From Gordonia sp. X0973 (lineage in GTDB: Bacteria > Actinomycetota > Actinomycetes > Mycobacteriales > Mycobacteriaceae), in NCBI RefSeq assembly GCF_013348785.1, contig NZ_CP054691.1, positions 496,001-560,000 of the forward strand: a stretch of DNA of 64,000 nucleotides, given 5' to 3'. The translations under genes and the position numbers were made by a program. Below are positions 7,687-15,680 of the stretch, piece after piece; the stretch's first letter is position 1, and each line of letters starts with the position of its first letter. The notes beneath the pieces were generated by a model. The model was not told the origin of the DNA. It did no database searches and saw only the letters and a program-made list of their open reading frames with translations.

Positions 7687-8979
7687 ATGAGCAACGTCGG
7701 AAAGCCACGTACCGCCGCCGAGATCCAGAAGGACTGGGACACCAACCCGCGCTGGAAGGGCATCACCCGCGACTACACCGCCGAGCAGGTCGCCGAGCTG
7801 CAGGGCAACGTCGTCGAGGACCACACCCTCGCGCGCCGCGGCGCCGAGATCCTCTGGGAAGGCGTCACCAAGGGCGACGACAGCTACATCAACGCGCTGG
7901 GCGCCCTCACCGGCAACATGGCCGTGCAGCAGGTCCGCGCCGGCCTGAAGGCCATCTACCTGTCCGGTTGGCAGGTCGCCGGCGACGCGAACCTCTCGGG
8001 CCACACCTACCCCGACCAGTCGCTGTACCCGGCCAACTCGGTTCCGGCCGTCGTGCGCCGCATCAACAACGCGCTGATGCGTGCCGACGAGATCGCCCGC
8101 GTCGAGGGTGACGATTCCGTCGACAACTGGGTCGTCCCGATCGTCGCCGACGGTGAGGCCGGCTTCGGTGGCGCCCTCAACGTCTACGAGCTGCAGAAGG
8201 CCATGATCGCCGCCGGCGCCGCCGGTACGCACTGGGAAGACCAGCTCGCCTCGGAGAAGAAGTGTGGCCACCTCGGTGGCAAGGTGCTGATCCCCACCCA
8301 GCAGCACATCCGCACCCTGACCTCGGCCCGCCTGGCCGCCGACGTCGCCAACACGCCGACCGTCGTCGTCGCCCGTACCGACGCCGAGGCCGCCACGCTG
8401 CTGACGACCGACGTCGACGAGCGCGACCGCCCCTTCCTGGACGGCACCCGCACGTCTGAGGGCTTCTTCGGCATCAAGAACGGCATCGAGCCCTGCATCG
8501 CCCGCGCCAAGGCTTACGCCCCCTACGCGGACCTGATCTGGATGGAGACCGGCAAGCCCGATCTCGAGCTCGCCAAGCAGTTCGCCGAGGCCGTCAAGGC
8601 CGAGTACCCGGACCAGCTGCTGGCCTACAACTGCAGCCCGTCCTTCAACTGGAAGCAGCACCTGGACGACGACACCATCGCCAAGTTCCAGAACGAGCTG
8701 GGCGCGATGGGCTTCAAGTTCCAGTTCATCACCCTGGCCGGCTTCCACGCCCTCAACTACTCGATGTTCGACCTGGCTTACGGCTACGCCCGCGAGCAGA
8801 TGAAGGCGTACGTCGACCTGCAGGAGCGCGAGTTCGCTGCCGAGGAGCGCGGCTACACCGCCACCAAGCACCAGCGCGAGGTCGGTGCCGGCTACTTCGA
8901 CAAGATCGCCACCACCGTCGACCCGAACACGTCGACCGCGGCGCTCAAGGGCTCGACCGAAGAGGGCCAGTTCCACTAG
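7687..8979 (+). CDS. aceA: Isocitrate lyase
   Basis: A 430-residue isocitrate lyase, the glyoxylate-shunt enzyme splitting isocitrate to glyoxylate and succinate during growth on acetate or fatty acids. The catalytic loop KKCGH is at 191-195 with Cys193, and the length fits the short (ICL1-type, about 428-residue) class. Codon use is strongly biased to C/G-ending codons, as in highly expressed genes. The ATG at 7687 follows a purine-rich AAGAAGAAAG and overlaps the stop of a two-codon frame (ATGCACTAATG), so reinitiation is possible. It is followed by a strong terminator at 9034 and a fadB2-like gene, as in M. tuberculosis Rv0467-Rv0468. Confidence 0.97.
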   Translation: MSNVGKPRTAAEIQKDWDTNPRWKGITRDYTAEQVAELQGNVVEDHTLARRGAEILWEGVTKGDDSYINALGALTGNMAVQQVRAGLKAIYLSGWQVAGDANLSGHTYPDQSLYPANSVPAVVRRINNALMRADEIARVEGDDSVDNWVVPIVADGEAGFGGALNVYELQKAMIAAGAAGTHWEDQLASEKKCGHLGGKVLIPTQQHIRTLTSARLAADVANTPTVVVARTDAEAATLLTTDVDERDRPFLDGTRTSEGFFGIKNGIEPCIARAKAYAPYADLIWMETGKPDLELAKQFAEAVKAEYPDQLLAYNCSPSFNWKQHLDDDTIAKFQNELGAMGFKFQFITLAGFHALNYSMFDLAYGYAREQMKAYVDLQEREFAAEERGYTATKHQREVGAGYFDKIATTVDPNTSTAALKGSTEEGQFH

Positions 8980-9033
8980 GAACAACCTCCCCGGCGGGCA
9001 GGACCACCTGCTCCGCTGATCGAAGGCAATGAC

Positions 9034-9077
9034 CAGCCGGGGCGGTGACGGAACACCGTCACCGCCCCGGCTGTTTC
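9034..9077 (+). terminator. Strong intrinsic terminator of aceA
   Basis: A perfect 18-bp stem (arms 9034-9051 and 9056-9073, starting CAGCCGGGGCGG) closes an AACA tetraloop and is followed by TTTC. It ends the aceA transcript before the fadB2-like gene at 9124. Confidence 0.88.
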
Positions 9078-9123
9078 ATGCTGCCCACTTCCGCCCGTCC
9101 GTCGCCATCACCGAGGAGCCCGA

Positions 9124-9996
9124 ATGGCCAGCGAGAAGCCCACGCGAATCGGCGTCATCGGCTCTGGCCAGATGGGGTCTGGAATCGCCGAGGTCTGCGC
9201 CCGCGCCTGCGTCGACGTCTTGGTGTGGGAGTCCAGTCGGGAGGCCGCTGCGGCCGGGCGGACGCGTCTGCGGCAGTCGTTGGATCGCGGGGTATCCAGC
9301 GGCAAGCTCACCGTCCGGGAGCGGGAACAGGCCGCCGGTCGGGTCCGCTTCACCACCGAACTCGGCGACTTCGCCGATCGGCAGCTGGTGATCGAGGCCG
9401 TCGTCGAGGACGAGGCGCTCAAGACCGAGATCTTCGCCGGACTCGACGCCGTCGTCGCCGACCCGGATGCCGTCCTTGCGTCGAATACGTCGTCGATCCC
9501 CATCATGAAACTCGCCGGCGCGACGTCGAACCCGGCGCGCGTCGTCGGGATGCATTTCTTCAACCCGGTTCCGGTGCTCCCGCTCGTCGAGCTGGTCACG
9601 ACCCCGGTCACCGCCCCGGGGGTCGCCCGGCGCGCGGAGGATTTCGCCCGCGACGCGCTCGGCAAGCAGGTGGTGCGGTCGGCGGATCGGTCGGGATTCG
9701 TCGTCAACGCGCTGCTGGTGCCGTACCTGCTGTCGGCGATCCGGATGGTCGAGTCAGGGGTGGCGACCGTCGAGGACGTCGACAAGGCGATGGTCCTGGG
9801 CTGCGCGCACCCGATGGGGCCGTTGAAGCTCACCGACCTCGTCGGGCTGGACACCGTGAAGGCGATCGCCGACGGGATGTACGAGGAGTACAAGGAGCCG
9901 CTCTACGCGCCGCCGCCGTTGTTGGTGAGCATGGTCGCCGACGGTCGGACGGGCAAGAAGTCGGGTCGGGGCTTCTACGTCTACGACCAGCGCTAA
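9124..9996 (+). CDS. fadB2: 3-hydroxybutyryl-CoA dehydrogenase (FadB2-like)
   Basis: A 290-residue NAD(P)-dependent dehydrogenase of the 3-hydroxyacyl-CoA family. The Rossmann motif GSGQMGSG is near residues 13-20. The substrate-binding pattern SNTSSIPI lies near 125, and HFFNPVPVLPLVELV with the catalytic His near 140. The C-terminal domain carries HPMGPLKLTDLVGLD and ends in the family's GRGFYVYD. It interconverts acetoacetyl-CoA and 3-hydroxybutyryl-CoA. Its place next to aceA suits growth on short-chain fatty acids. Just after its stop begins a repeat array that also follows the PPK2 gene. Confidence 0.93.
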   Translation: MASEKPTRIGVIGSGQMGSGIAEVCARACVDVLVWESSREAAAAGRTRLRQSLDRGVSSGKLTVREREQAAGRVRFTTELGDFADRQLVIEAVVEDEALKTEIFAGLDAVVADPDAVLASNTSSIPIMKLAGATSNPARVVGMHFFNPVPVLPLVELVTTPVTAPGVARRAEDFARDALGKQVVRSADRSGFVVNALLVPYLLSAIRMVESGVATVEDVDKAMVLGCAHPMGPLKLTDLVGLDTVKAIADGMYEEYKEPLYAPPPLLVSMVADGRTGKKSGRGFYVYDQR

Positions 9997-10005
9997 CTCC
10001 GCCGA

Positions 10006-10185
10006 CTGGGCATCCCAACCCCGCTGAGCGCCGGGTCGAGTGACCGCGACGAAGGAGCGGTCGTATCGAGACCTGGGCACCCCAACCCCGCCCAGTGGGC
10101 ACCCCAACCCCGCCGAGTGGGCACCCCAACCCCGCCCAGTGGGCACCCCAGCCGCGCCGAGCGCCGGGTTGTATCGAGACCTGGG
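10006..10185 (+). repeat. Array of 22-bp repeats after the fadB2-like gene
   Basis: Four tandem 22-bp units lie at 10074-10095, 10096-10117, 10118-10139 and 10140-10161, each starting TGGGCACCCCA. A diverged unit is at 10007-10027. Longer flanking repeats occur twice: GAGCGCCGGGT at 10026 and 10160, and GTATCGAGACCTGGG at 10062 and 10171. The array fills most of the 194-bp gap between two convergent genes. A reverse-oriented copy is at 10838-10859. Confidence 0.85.
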
Positions 10186-10190
10186 ACCGA

Positions 10191-10796
10191 CTAGCTGTCG
10201 ATGCGTTCGGCGATGATCGTGCCGACGCTGCGTGCGCCCGCTTCGGATCGGACCGTCGAGTCCGCGATCTGGAAACCTGCGGCACCAAGATGCTCGGCGA
10301 GCAGATCCGGTGGCCAGAAGTATGCCGTTGTCACGGCGTGATCGAAGGGTGCGAGAGCCGGGCCGGCGAAGTAGCCGACGGCCAAGCCGCCGCCCGCCCG
10401 GAGGCATCGCGCGAACTCGCGCAGCGCGACATCAACGTCGGCGGGCGTCGAGTGGATCAGTGAGAACCAGGCGAGAATCCCGCCGACCCCACCCGAGGGT
10501 TCGTCGAGACTCGAGGCGCGTCCCAGGCGGAACTCGACGTCGGGGTGCGAGCTTCGCGCTTGATCGATGAACTCTGGAACAGGATCGACGCCGACGGCAT
10601 CCACACCGGCCGCCTTGAGGAAAGCCGTCCACTGGCCGGGGCCACAACCGACGTCGAGGACTCGTCCGGTCAGTGTGCGCGACCAACCGAGCAGCAGCGC
10701 GCGATCGACCTCTGCAGTCGAGTCAATCGAACCGAAGAGATCGATGTATTCCCGGGCGCGCCGCGAGTACGCGTCACGAACTCTGTGATCGGGCAC
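10191..10796 (-). CDS. Class I SAM-dependent methyltransferase
   Basis: A 201-residue methyltransferase. Motif I LDVGCGPGQWTAFLKAAG follows a helical N-terminus, then acidic loop VGVDPVPEF. Later GGVGGILAWFSLIHSTP matches motif IV-V of the UbiE/methyltransferase-11 type. The substrate is unknown. The GTG at 10796 is preceded at exactly 6 nt by TACAGT, so I take it as a leaderless start. A longer frame to 10838 would translate repeat DNA. Both intergenic flanks consist of the 22-bp repeat family, in inverted orientation relative to each other. Confidence 0.82.
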   Translation of the reverse strand: MPDHRVRDAYSRRAREYIDLFGSIDSTAEVDRALLLGWSRTLTGRVLDVGCGPGQWTAFLKAAGVDAVGVDPVPEFIDQARSSHPDVEFRLGRASSLDEPSGGVGGILAWFSLIHSTPADVDVALREFARCLRAGGGLAVGYFAGPALAPFDHAVTTAYFWPPDLLAEHLGAAGFQIADSTVRSEAGARSVGTIIAERIDS

Positions 10797-10802
10797 AGCC
10801 GT

Positions 10803-10808
10803 ACTGTA
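10803..10808 (-). promoter_or_regulatory. -10 hexamer of the methyltransferase gene (leaderless)
   Basis: TACAGT on the minus strand lies 6 nt before GTG 10796. It decides the start over an in-frame upstream codon located inside the repeat. Confidence 0.55.
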
Positions 10809-10837
10809 GTGCCCACTCGACGAGGTAGAGGTGCCCA

Positions 10838-10859
10838 CTCGGCGGGGTTGGGGTGCCCA
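10838..10859 (-). repeat. 22-bp repeat unit after the PPK2 gene
   Basis: Read on the minus strand this is TGGGCACCCCAACCCCGCC plus GAG, the same unit as at 10074-10161. Partial units (GAGTGGGCAC) continue to about 10808. It follows the PPK2 stop in the same orientation that the other array follows the fadB2-like stop. Confidence 0.8.
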
Positions 10860-10878
10860 GTCGGCGGTCGGCGGATGG

Positions 10879-11748
10879 TCAGAGGGCGGCTACGCGGGAC
10901 TTCTCGTGATCCAGGTCGAAGGTGGGGCCGGGCCAATCCAGATCCAGGCTTTCGAGGGCGTCGATCAGCAGTTCGCAGACGGCGAGTCGGGAGAACCACT
11001 TCCGGTCGGCGCCGACGATGTGCCAGGGGGCGTAGTCGGTGTCGGTCTGGTCGAAGATCGCCTGATAGGCCTCCAGGTAGGCATCCCAGAAGCCGCGTTC
11101 GTCGATGTCGCCCGGGTTGTACTTCCAATACTTCTCCGGGTTCTCCAGCCGTTCCGCCAGCCGCTTCTTCTGCTCGGCTTTCGACACCACCAGCGCGACC
11201 TTCACGATGGTGGTTCCCGCGTCGGCGACCTCGCGCTCGAACTGGTTGATCAGGTCGTACCGCTGCGACCACACCGACTCGGGCACGAGGTTGTGCACCC
11301 GGACCGGCAGCACGTCCTCGTACTGGCTGCGGTCGAAGATCCCGATCTTGCCCGCCGGCGGGAGGGCCTTGTGGATGCGCCACAGGAAGTCGTGCGACAG
11401 CTCCTCGGGGGTCGGCTTGCCGAATCCGGTGATGGCCAATCCCTGCGGGTCGACGAGGCCGCCGACGTGGCGCACGATGCCGCCCTTACCCGCCGTGTCC
11501 ATGCCCTGGATGACCAGCAGCACGCTGCGGTGATCGCCGCTGCGACCGTTCGCGTAGAGCATCTCCTGCAGATCGGCCAGCCGGTCGCCGCGCGCGACGA
11601 GCACCTTCTCGCCGTCGGCCTTGTCGCCGTCGAAACCCGGCGTGGACGACGGGTCGTAGTCGGCGATCGGCCCGGCCGCGCTCACCCGCAGCGCCTCGCG
11701 GGGGGCTTGCGACCATCCCGTCGGCAGATTGTCGTCGGATCTGCCCAT
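10879..11748 (-). CDS. ppk2: Polyphosphate kinase 2 (PPK2) family nucleotide phosphotransferase
   Basis: A 289-residue single-domain PPK2. Walker A GMDTAGKGG is at 82-90, the family's FDRSQYEDVLPVRV follows near 135-150, and the lid/Walker B region includes KVALVVSKAEQKKRL. PPK2 enzymes move phosphate between polyphosphate and nucleotides. The length and motifs suggest the class acting on mono- or diphosphates, but direction and base preference cannot be read here. The ATG at 11748 overlaps the stop of the upstream SDR gene (TGATG), so the two are translationally coupled. An in-frame TTG lies one codon earlier. Confidence 0.9.
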   Translation of the reverse strand: MGRSDDNLPTGWSQAPREALRVSAAGPIADYDPSSTPGFDGDKADGEKVLVARGDRLADLQEMLYANGRSGDHRSVLLVIQGMDTAGKGGIVRHVGGLVDPQGLAITGFGKPTPEELSHDFLWRIHKALPPAGKIGIFDRSQYEDVLPVRVHNLVPESVWSQRYDLINQFEREVADAGTTIVKVALVVSKAEQKKRLAERLENPEKYWKYNPGDIDERGFWDAYLEAYQAIFDQTDTDYAPWHIVGADRKWFSRLAVCELLIDALESLDLDWPGPTFDLDHEKSRVAAL

Positions 11749-12587
11749 CAATCAACCTCCGTCGCGAGTGCGTCCGCCGGGGAATCCGGCGCGGGTGGGA
11801 AGAGGGGGCCGCCGCCGAACGCCGCCCGGTGCGAGTCTGGCACGGTCACCCCGTCGTCATTGGTGATTCCCCGGGCCGCGCCGTACTCCGCGGTCACGAC
11901 CGTGTGCCCGTTCAACGCGGACAGCTCGGGGTCGTCGGCCAACGCCGCGACGACCCGCCCGACGAATGCCGGGTCCTCGGCGCGCTCGATCGAGAACCCG
12001 GCGAACTCGGTCATCCCGCTGCCCAGGAGTAGCGGCGTGCGGATCAGGCCCAGCCACAACGACAGTGCGGTGACGCCGGACCCCGCGAGTTCGGCGCCCA
12101 TGTCGTAGGCCATCTTGTCCAGCGCCGTCTTGCCCATTCCGTACAGCACCGAGTGCAGATGTCCGCGGCTGCCGAAGGAGGAGGTGGAGGCGATCAGCCC
12201 GCTTCCCCGCGGCACCATCATCTGCGCGGCGTGCACCGCGGCGACGTAATGCGACCGCAGTCCGATGCCGATGAGCGAATCCCAGTCGGCGACGGGCCGC
12301 TCGTAGAACTTCGCGGTGAACCCGGCAAAGCCGCGCGGCGCGGCCCACGCGTTGTTCACCAGCAGGTCCAGCTGGCCCGATTCGTCGGCGATGCGGGCGA
12401 AGGCGGCGGCGACGGCGTCGTCGTCGGCATGGTCGACGGCGAGCCCGATCGTCCCGTCGGGCGCGGTGCCGCTGCGCGAGGTGCCGTACACCTGCCAGTG
12501 CGCGTCGCGCAGCGCGCTCGCGACTCCCCAGCCGACGCCGCGGCTGGCGCCGGTGACCAGCGCGATGCGTTTCGAGTCTGTCGGCAT
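11748..12587 (-). CDS. Short-chain dehydrogenase/reductase
   Basis: A 279-residue SDR. NAD(P)-binding TGASRGVG is near residues 12-19, the LVNNAW motif near 78, STSSFGS near 136 and the catalytic pair in YGMGK near 148. The substrate is unknown. The start at 12587 is fixed by TAGGCT exactly 6 nt upstream (leaderless); a codon two residues earlier would overlap this spacer. It forms a two-gene unit with PPK2 by TGATG overlap and is divergent from the DUF445 gene, with nearly overlapping promoters. Confidence 0.88.
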   Translation of the reverse strand: MPTDSKRIALVTGASRGVGWGVASALRDAHWQVYGTSRSGTAPDGTIGLAVDHADDDAVAAAFARIADESGQLDLLVNNAWAAPRGFAGFTAKFYERPVADWDSLIGIGLRSHYVAAVHAAQMMVPRGSGLIASTSSFGSRGHLHSVLYGMGKTALDKMAYDMGAELAGSGVTALSLWLGLIRTPLLLGSGMTEFAGFSIERAEDPAFVGRVVAALADDPELSALNGHTVVTAEYGAARGITNDDGVTVPDSHRAAFGGGPLFPPAPDSPADALATEVD

Positions 12588-12593
12588 CTGCAC

Positions 12594-12599
12594 AGCCTA
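12594..12599 (-). promoter_or_regulatory. -10 hexamer of the SDR-ppk2 unit (leaderless)
   Basis: TAGGCT on the minus strand, 6 nt before ATG 12587. The divergent DUF445 gene has TAAGACT at 12612-12618, so the two promoter regions interleave within 40 bp. Confidence 0.55.
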
Positions 12600-12625
12600 G
12601 GCGTCCTTGGGTAAGACTGGACGCT

Positions 12626-13960
12626 ATGTCCTCTTCTGTGGTGTCGCCCGAGACAGTCCCCGACGCGCCGCGCGCGACCGGTCCGGCGTTGAACGCGCTG
12701 GGCGCCGAAGCCGACGAGCAGCGGCGGCGGGACCTGCGCAAGATGAAGGCCCTGGCCACCGGGTTCCTCGTTTTCGCCGCGGTCGTCTACCTGGTGATGC
12801 AGTACCTCGACGCGCGTCCGAGGGAGACGGCCGCCTGGGTCGGCTACGTCCGCGCGGCCGCCGAGGCCGGCATGGTCGGCGCCCTGGCCGACTGGTTCGC
12901 CGTCACGGCTCTGTTCCGCCATCCGCTGGGTCTGCCGATTCCGCACACCGCGCTGATCAAGCGCAAGAAGGACCAGATCGGTGACCAACTCGGCGGATTC
13001 ATCGAGGAAAACTTCATGGTTCCCGAGCTCATCGAGCAGCGGGCGACCTCGTTGGAACTGCCCCGTCGGATGTCCACCTGGTTCGCCGACCCGGTCAACG
13101 CGCCCCGGGTCTCCGCGGAAGCCGCCCGGGCATTGAACCTGGCCGCCGAGATGCTCGACGACGAGGATGTCGAACGGTTCCTGATGGCCGCGGTCGGATG
13201 GGCCGCGGAGCCGGAATGGTCGCAGCCGGTGGGCCGGATCTTGGAACAACTCGTCGACGAGGACCGCCTGGAACCGGTGCTGCAGCTGGGCGCCGACCGG
13301 GCCCACGAGTGGGCGCTCGGCAGCCTCGGGCTGATCGACCGGCTCATCGACCGCGACGGCCCCCAGTGGATGCCGAAGTTCGCACAGAACTTCGTCGGCG
13401 ACAAGATCTACAAGGAACTCGTCGAGTTCACCGGCAAGGTCGCCGGCGACCCGGACCACGAGTTGCGCCGGGCGGTGATCGGGGCGATCACGCAGTTCGC
13501 CGACGACCTGCAGAACGATCCGGAGACGATCGCCAAGTTCGAGGCGCTCAAGACGGAGTTGGTGGGCCGCGACGAGGTGACGGGTGCGGCGTCGACGGCG
13601 TGGAAGGCCGGCAAGGCGGTTATCGAGAAGATGCTCGACGACCCCAACAACACGTTGCGGAACACCATCTCCTCGTCGGTCATCCAGGTGGCCGAGCGCA
13701 TCCGCGACGACGAGGCGCTGCAACAGAAGATGAACGGTTGGGTCGCGCGCGGGGCGCACCACGTCGCGTCGAACTATGCGAGCGAGATCATCTCGGTCAT
13801 CACCGAAACGGTTCGCGGCTGGGACGCGCAGGAGACGAGCGACAAGATCGAATTGCAGGTCGGACGCGATTTGCAGTTCATCCGGATCAACGGCACGGTC
13901 GTCGGAGCGCTCGCCGGTCTGGCGATCTACACGATTGCCCAGCTGATCTTCCACCACTGA
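12626..13960 (+). CDS. DUF445 family membrane protein
   Basis: A 444-residue protein with one hydrophobic segment near 50-70 and a second at the C-terminus (VGALAGLAIYTIAQLIF). The diagnostic DUF445 (YjiN-like) region AEAGMVGALADWFAVTALFRHPLGLPIPHTALI is near 90-125, quoted here in outline. The long middle part is helical with many charged residues. The family sits in the envelope; function is not established. The ATG follows TAAGACT by about 7 nt and may be leaderless. Confidence 0.87.
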   Translation: MSSSVVSPETVPDAPRATGPALNALGAEADEQRRRDLRKMKALATGFLVFAAVVYLVMQYLDARPRETAAWVGYVRAAAEAGMVGALADWFAVTALFRHPLGLPIPHTALIKRKKDQIGDQLGGFIEENFMVPELIEQRATSLELPRRMSTWFADPVNAPRVSAEAARALNLAAEMLDDEDVERFLMAAVGWAAEPEWSQPVGRILEQLVDEDRLEPVLQLGADRAHEWALGSLGLIDRLIDRDGPQWMPKFAQNFVGDKIYKELVEFTGKVAGDPDHELRRAVIGAITQFADDLQNDPETIAKFEALKTELVGRDEVTGAASTAWKAGKAVIEKMLDDPNNTLRNTISSSVIQVAERIRDDEALQQKMNGWVARGAHHVASNYASEIISVITETVRGWDAQETSDKIELQVGRDLQFIRINGTVVGALAGLAIYTIAQLIFHH

Positions 13961-14035
13961 TCCCGCCGGTTCGGACCACTCGCGTTCGCTTGTCGAAAAT
14001 ATAAGGTTTACCCCCGCTGAACTGGGAAATGTGGC

Positions 14036-14047
14036 CTTGCTAACAAG
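14036..14047. promoter_or_regulatory. Palindrome CTTGCTAACAAG near the XRE-regulator promoter
   Basis: CTTG-CTAA-CAAG is an inverted repeat 5 bp before the -35 of the promoter at 14052. Related TTGCTA words recur at 14058-14063. It is a candidate operator for autoregulation by the XRE protein. Confidence 0.35.
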
Positions 14048-14051
14048 CTGC

Positions 14052-14080
14052 TTGCATTTGCTAGCGGTAGTGGTGATACT
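14052..14080 (+). promoter_or_regulatory. Sigma-70-type promoter of the XRE regulator-hbhA unit
   Basis: TTGCAT (14052-14057), N17 and GATACT (14075-14080) give a well-spaced promoter. Transcription would begin near 14087, leaving a 27-nt leader with GAGGTGG before ATG 14114. Confidence 0.6.
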
Positions 14081-14113
14081 GGGACGGTCGACCGGAAACG
14101 AGGTGGATCGCCA

Positions 14114-14545
14114 ATGACAAGCGATACGGCGCAAACGCCGTCGGCCGCGCCCGAGGGCACGGCCACGACAATCGACGCGGTGACCAATGCCGCATCGGAC
14201 ATCGGTGGATTCATCCGTTCGCAGCGGGTCGCCGCCCAGGTGTCGCTGCGCCAGCTCGCCGAGCGGGCCGGAGTGAGCAACCCCTATCTCAGCCAGATCG
14301 AGCGCGGGTTGCGCAAACCGTCGGCCGACGTGCTCGCACAGATCGCCAAGGGACTGCGCGTCTCCGCGGAGGTTCTCTACGTGCGGGCCGGAATTCTGGA
14401 AGAGCGACCGGCCTCGCCGGTGCGCGACGCGTTGATCGCCGACGAGTCGATCAACGAACGGCAGCGCCAGATGCTGCTGGAGATCTACGAATCCTTCCGC
14501 AACGAGAACCAGGCGAACCGTCCCGAAACCGGGCAAGCCGAGTAA
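14114..14545 (+). CDS. XRE-family transcriptional regulator (Rv0474-like)
   Basis: A 143-residue protein with a low-complexity Ala/Thr N-terminus and a Cro/C1 helix-turn-helix at about 33-95 (LRQLAERAGVSNPYLSQIERG). The C-terminal helix (ALIADESINERQRQMLLEIYESF) follows. In M. tuberculosis the equivalent gene Rv0474 also precedes hbhA (Rv0475). The gap to hbhA is 47 bp with no terminator, so co-transcription is likely. Confidence 0.88.
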   Translation: MTSDTAQTPSAAPEGTATTIDAVTNAASDIGGFIRSQRVAAQVSLRQLAERAGVSNPYLSQIERGLRKPSADVLAQIAKGLRVSAEVLYVRAGILEERPASPVRDALIADESINERQRQMLLEIYESFRNENQANRPETGQAE

Positions 14546-14592
14546 GAGTACGACCCCGACCAGAGCACGACCTCATCAATCAGGGAGAAACA

Positions 14593-15270
14593 ATGACCGA
14601 GAACCCGTTCAACAACGCCGTCGCCCAGGCGACCGCCGTCCTCAACCAGCTCCGCGAGCGCAGCGAGGCCACCATCGAGCAGGCGCAGAGCCGCTTCGAG
14701 GCCACCTCGACCACCGCGCAGACCCGCTTCGACGAGACCTGGGAGCAGGCCGTCGCCCGCTTCAACGAGGCCAAGGAGCGCCTGTCGGCGCTGCCCGTCG
14801 AACTCCCCACCGATCTGGACGAGCTGCGCGCCAAGTTCAGCCCCGAGGAGCTGCGCAAGGTGGCCGAGAGCTACCTGGCCGTCGCCGCCGGTGTGCTCAA
14901 CTCGCTGAGCGCCCGCGGTGAAGAGGTCGTCGGCAAGCTCAAGGAGTACCCGCTCGTCGAGGAGAACCTGCCCAAGCTGGAGAAGGTCTACAACGACGCC
15001 CGCGGCCTGACCGAAGAGGCGCTGGGCACCATCTCCGACCAGTCGCTCTCGGTCGGCGAGCGCGCCGCCGCGCTGGTCAACCTGCCGGGCGATGCCGCCA
15101 AGAAGGCTCCGGCGAAGAAGGCTCCGGCCAAGAAGGCCGCCGCGAAGAAGGCTCCGGCCAAGAAGGCCCCCGCCAAGAAGGCTCCGGCCAAGACCGCGGC
15201 CAAGACGACCGCCGCCAAGAAGGCTCCGGCCAAGAAGGCCCCCGCCAAGAAGGCCGCGCCCAAGAAGTAA
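14593..15270 (+). CDS. hbhA: Heparin-binding hemagglutinin (HBHA)-type adhesin
   Basis: A 225-residue surface-associated protein without a signal peptide, as in mycobacterial HBHA. Residues 1-165 are predicted long helices with coiled-coil character ([16 protein letters not shown], then [12 protein letters not shown]). Residues 169-225 form a Lys/Ala/Pro tail built on KKAPAKKA, the part that binds heparan sulfate in mycobacteria and is lysine-methylated there. A good site (GGGAGAAAC) precedes the ATG. It is part of a run XRE-hbhA-DUF2516-MerR-hydrolase. In non-pathogens the tail may bind polyanions or DNA, or bind other cells, which is inference. Confidence 0.93.
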   Translation: MTENPFNNAVAQATAVLNQLRERSEATIEQAQSRFEATSTTAQTRFDETWEQAVARFNEAKERLSALPVELPTDLDELRAKFSPEELRKVAESYLAVAAGVLNSLSARGEEVVGKLKEYPLVEENLPKLEKVYNDARGLTEEALGTISDQSLSVGERAAALVNLPGDAAKKAPAKKAPAKKAAAKKAPAKKAPAKKAPAKTAAKTTAAKKAPAKKAPAKKAAPKK

Positions 15271-15296
15271 TCTCGGGCCGCGCCGACCGCCTCTGC

Positions 15297-15340
15297 CAAA
15301 GTCCACGCCTCACTCGCATAGAGTTGGGGCGTGGACTTTG
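15297..15340. promoter_or_regulatory. 13-bp inverted repeat straddling the leaderless promoter and start of the DUF2516 gene
   Basis: CAAAGTCCACGCC (15297-15309) and its exact complement (15328-15340) flank an 18-nt loop containing TAGAGT (15319-15324), a -10 hexamer 6 nt before GTG 15331. In RNA reading through from hbhA the stem would bury the GTG; in RNA starting at 15331 it cannot form. It may also slow or end hbhA transcription, though no T-tract follows. Confidence 0.6.
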
Positions 15341-15678
15341 TCTCTGCCAACCTCGCCTCCGTCCTCGGTACGACGCAGCAGTACCTGGTGTGGGCGCTCG
15401 ACCTGCTGGCAGTCGTGGGCGCCGTCGTCGCGTTGGTACACGCCGCGGTGCAGCGCCCAGACGCCTTCACCGCCGTCGACCGCCAGACCAAACCGATCTG
15501 GATCGCCATCCTCACCGCGTCGACGGTGTTTTTGGTCGTCTTCGGCGTGACCGGCGGCACGGTGCCGGTCATCGGGATCATCTGCCTGGTCGCGGTCGTC
15601 GCCGTCATCGTCTACCTCGTCGACGTTCGGCCCAAAGTGGATGAGATCCAGGGCCGGCACTGGTTCCGGAAACGCTGA
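15331..15678 (+). CDS. DUF2516 family membrane protein
   Basis: A 115-residue protein with three hydrophobic segments (about 15-40, 55-75 and 78-98) and a basic C-terminus (RHWFRKR). It matches the DUF2516 family, represented by Rv0476 next to hbhA in M. tuberculosis. Function is unknown. The GTG start is supported by TAGAGT 6 nt upstream. The MerR gene starts 3 nt after its stop. Confidence 0.85.
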   Translation: MDFVSANLASVLGTTQQYLVWALDLLAVVGAVVALVHAAVQRPDAFTAVDRQTKPIWIAILTASTVFLVVFGVTGGTVPVIGIICLVAVVAVIVYLVDVRPKVDEIQGRHWFRKR

Positions 15679-15680
15679 TC

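Noticed and set aside
10074..10161. Possible CRISPR array
   Set aside because: The 22-bp units are directly adjacent with no unique spacers, and no cas genes are present; it is a tandem repeat.
12356..14536. 726-codon minus-strand frame
   Set aside because: It is antisense to DUF445 and the XRE regulator; the translation has repeated Asp/Arg/Val/Gly typical of shadow frames in high-GC DNA.
15105..15268. Repetitive DNA in the hbhA and hydrolase tails as an independent repeat element
   Set aside because: It stays in frame and encodes the Lys/Ala/Pro tails, so it is coding repeat rather than mobile DNA.
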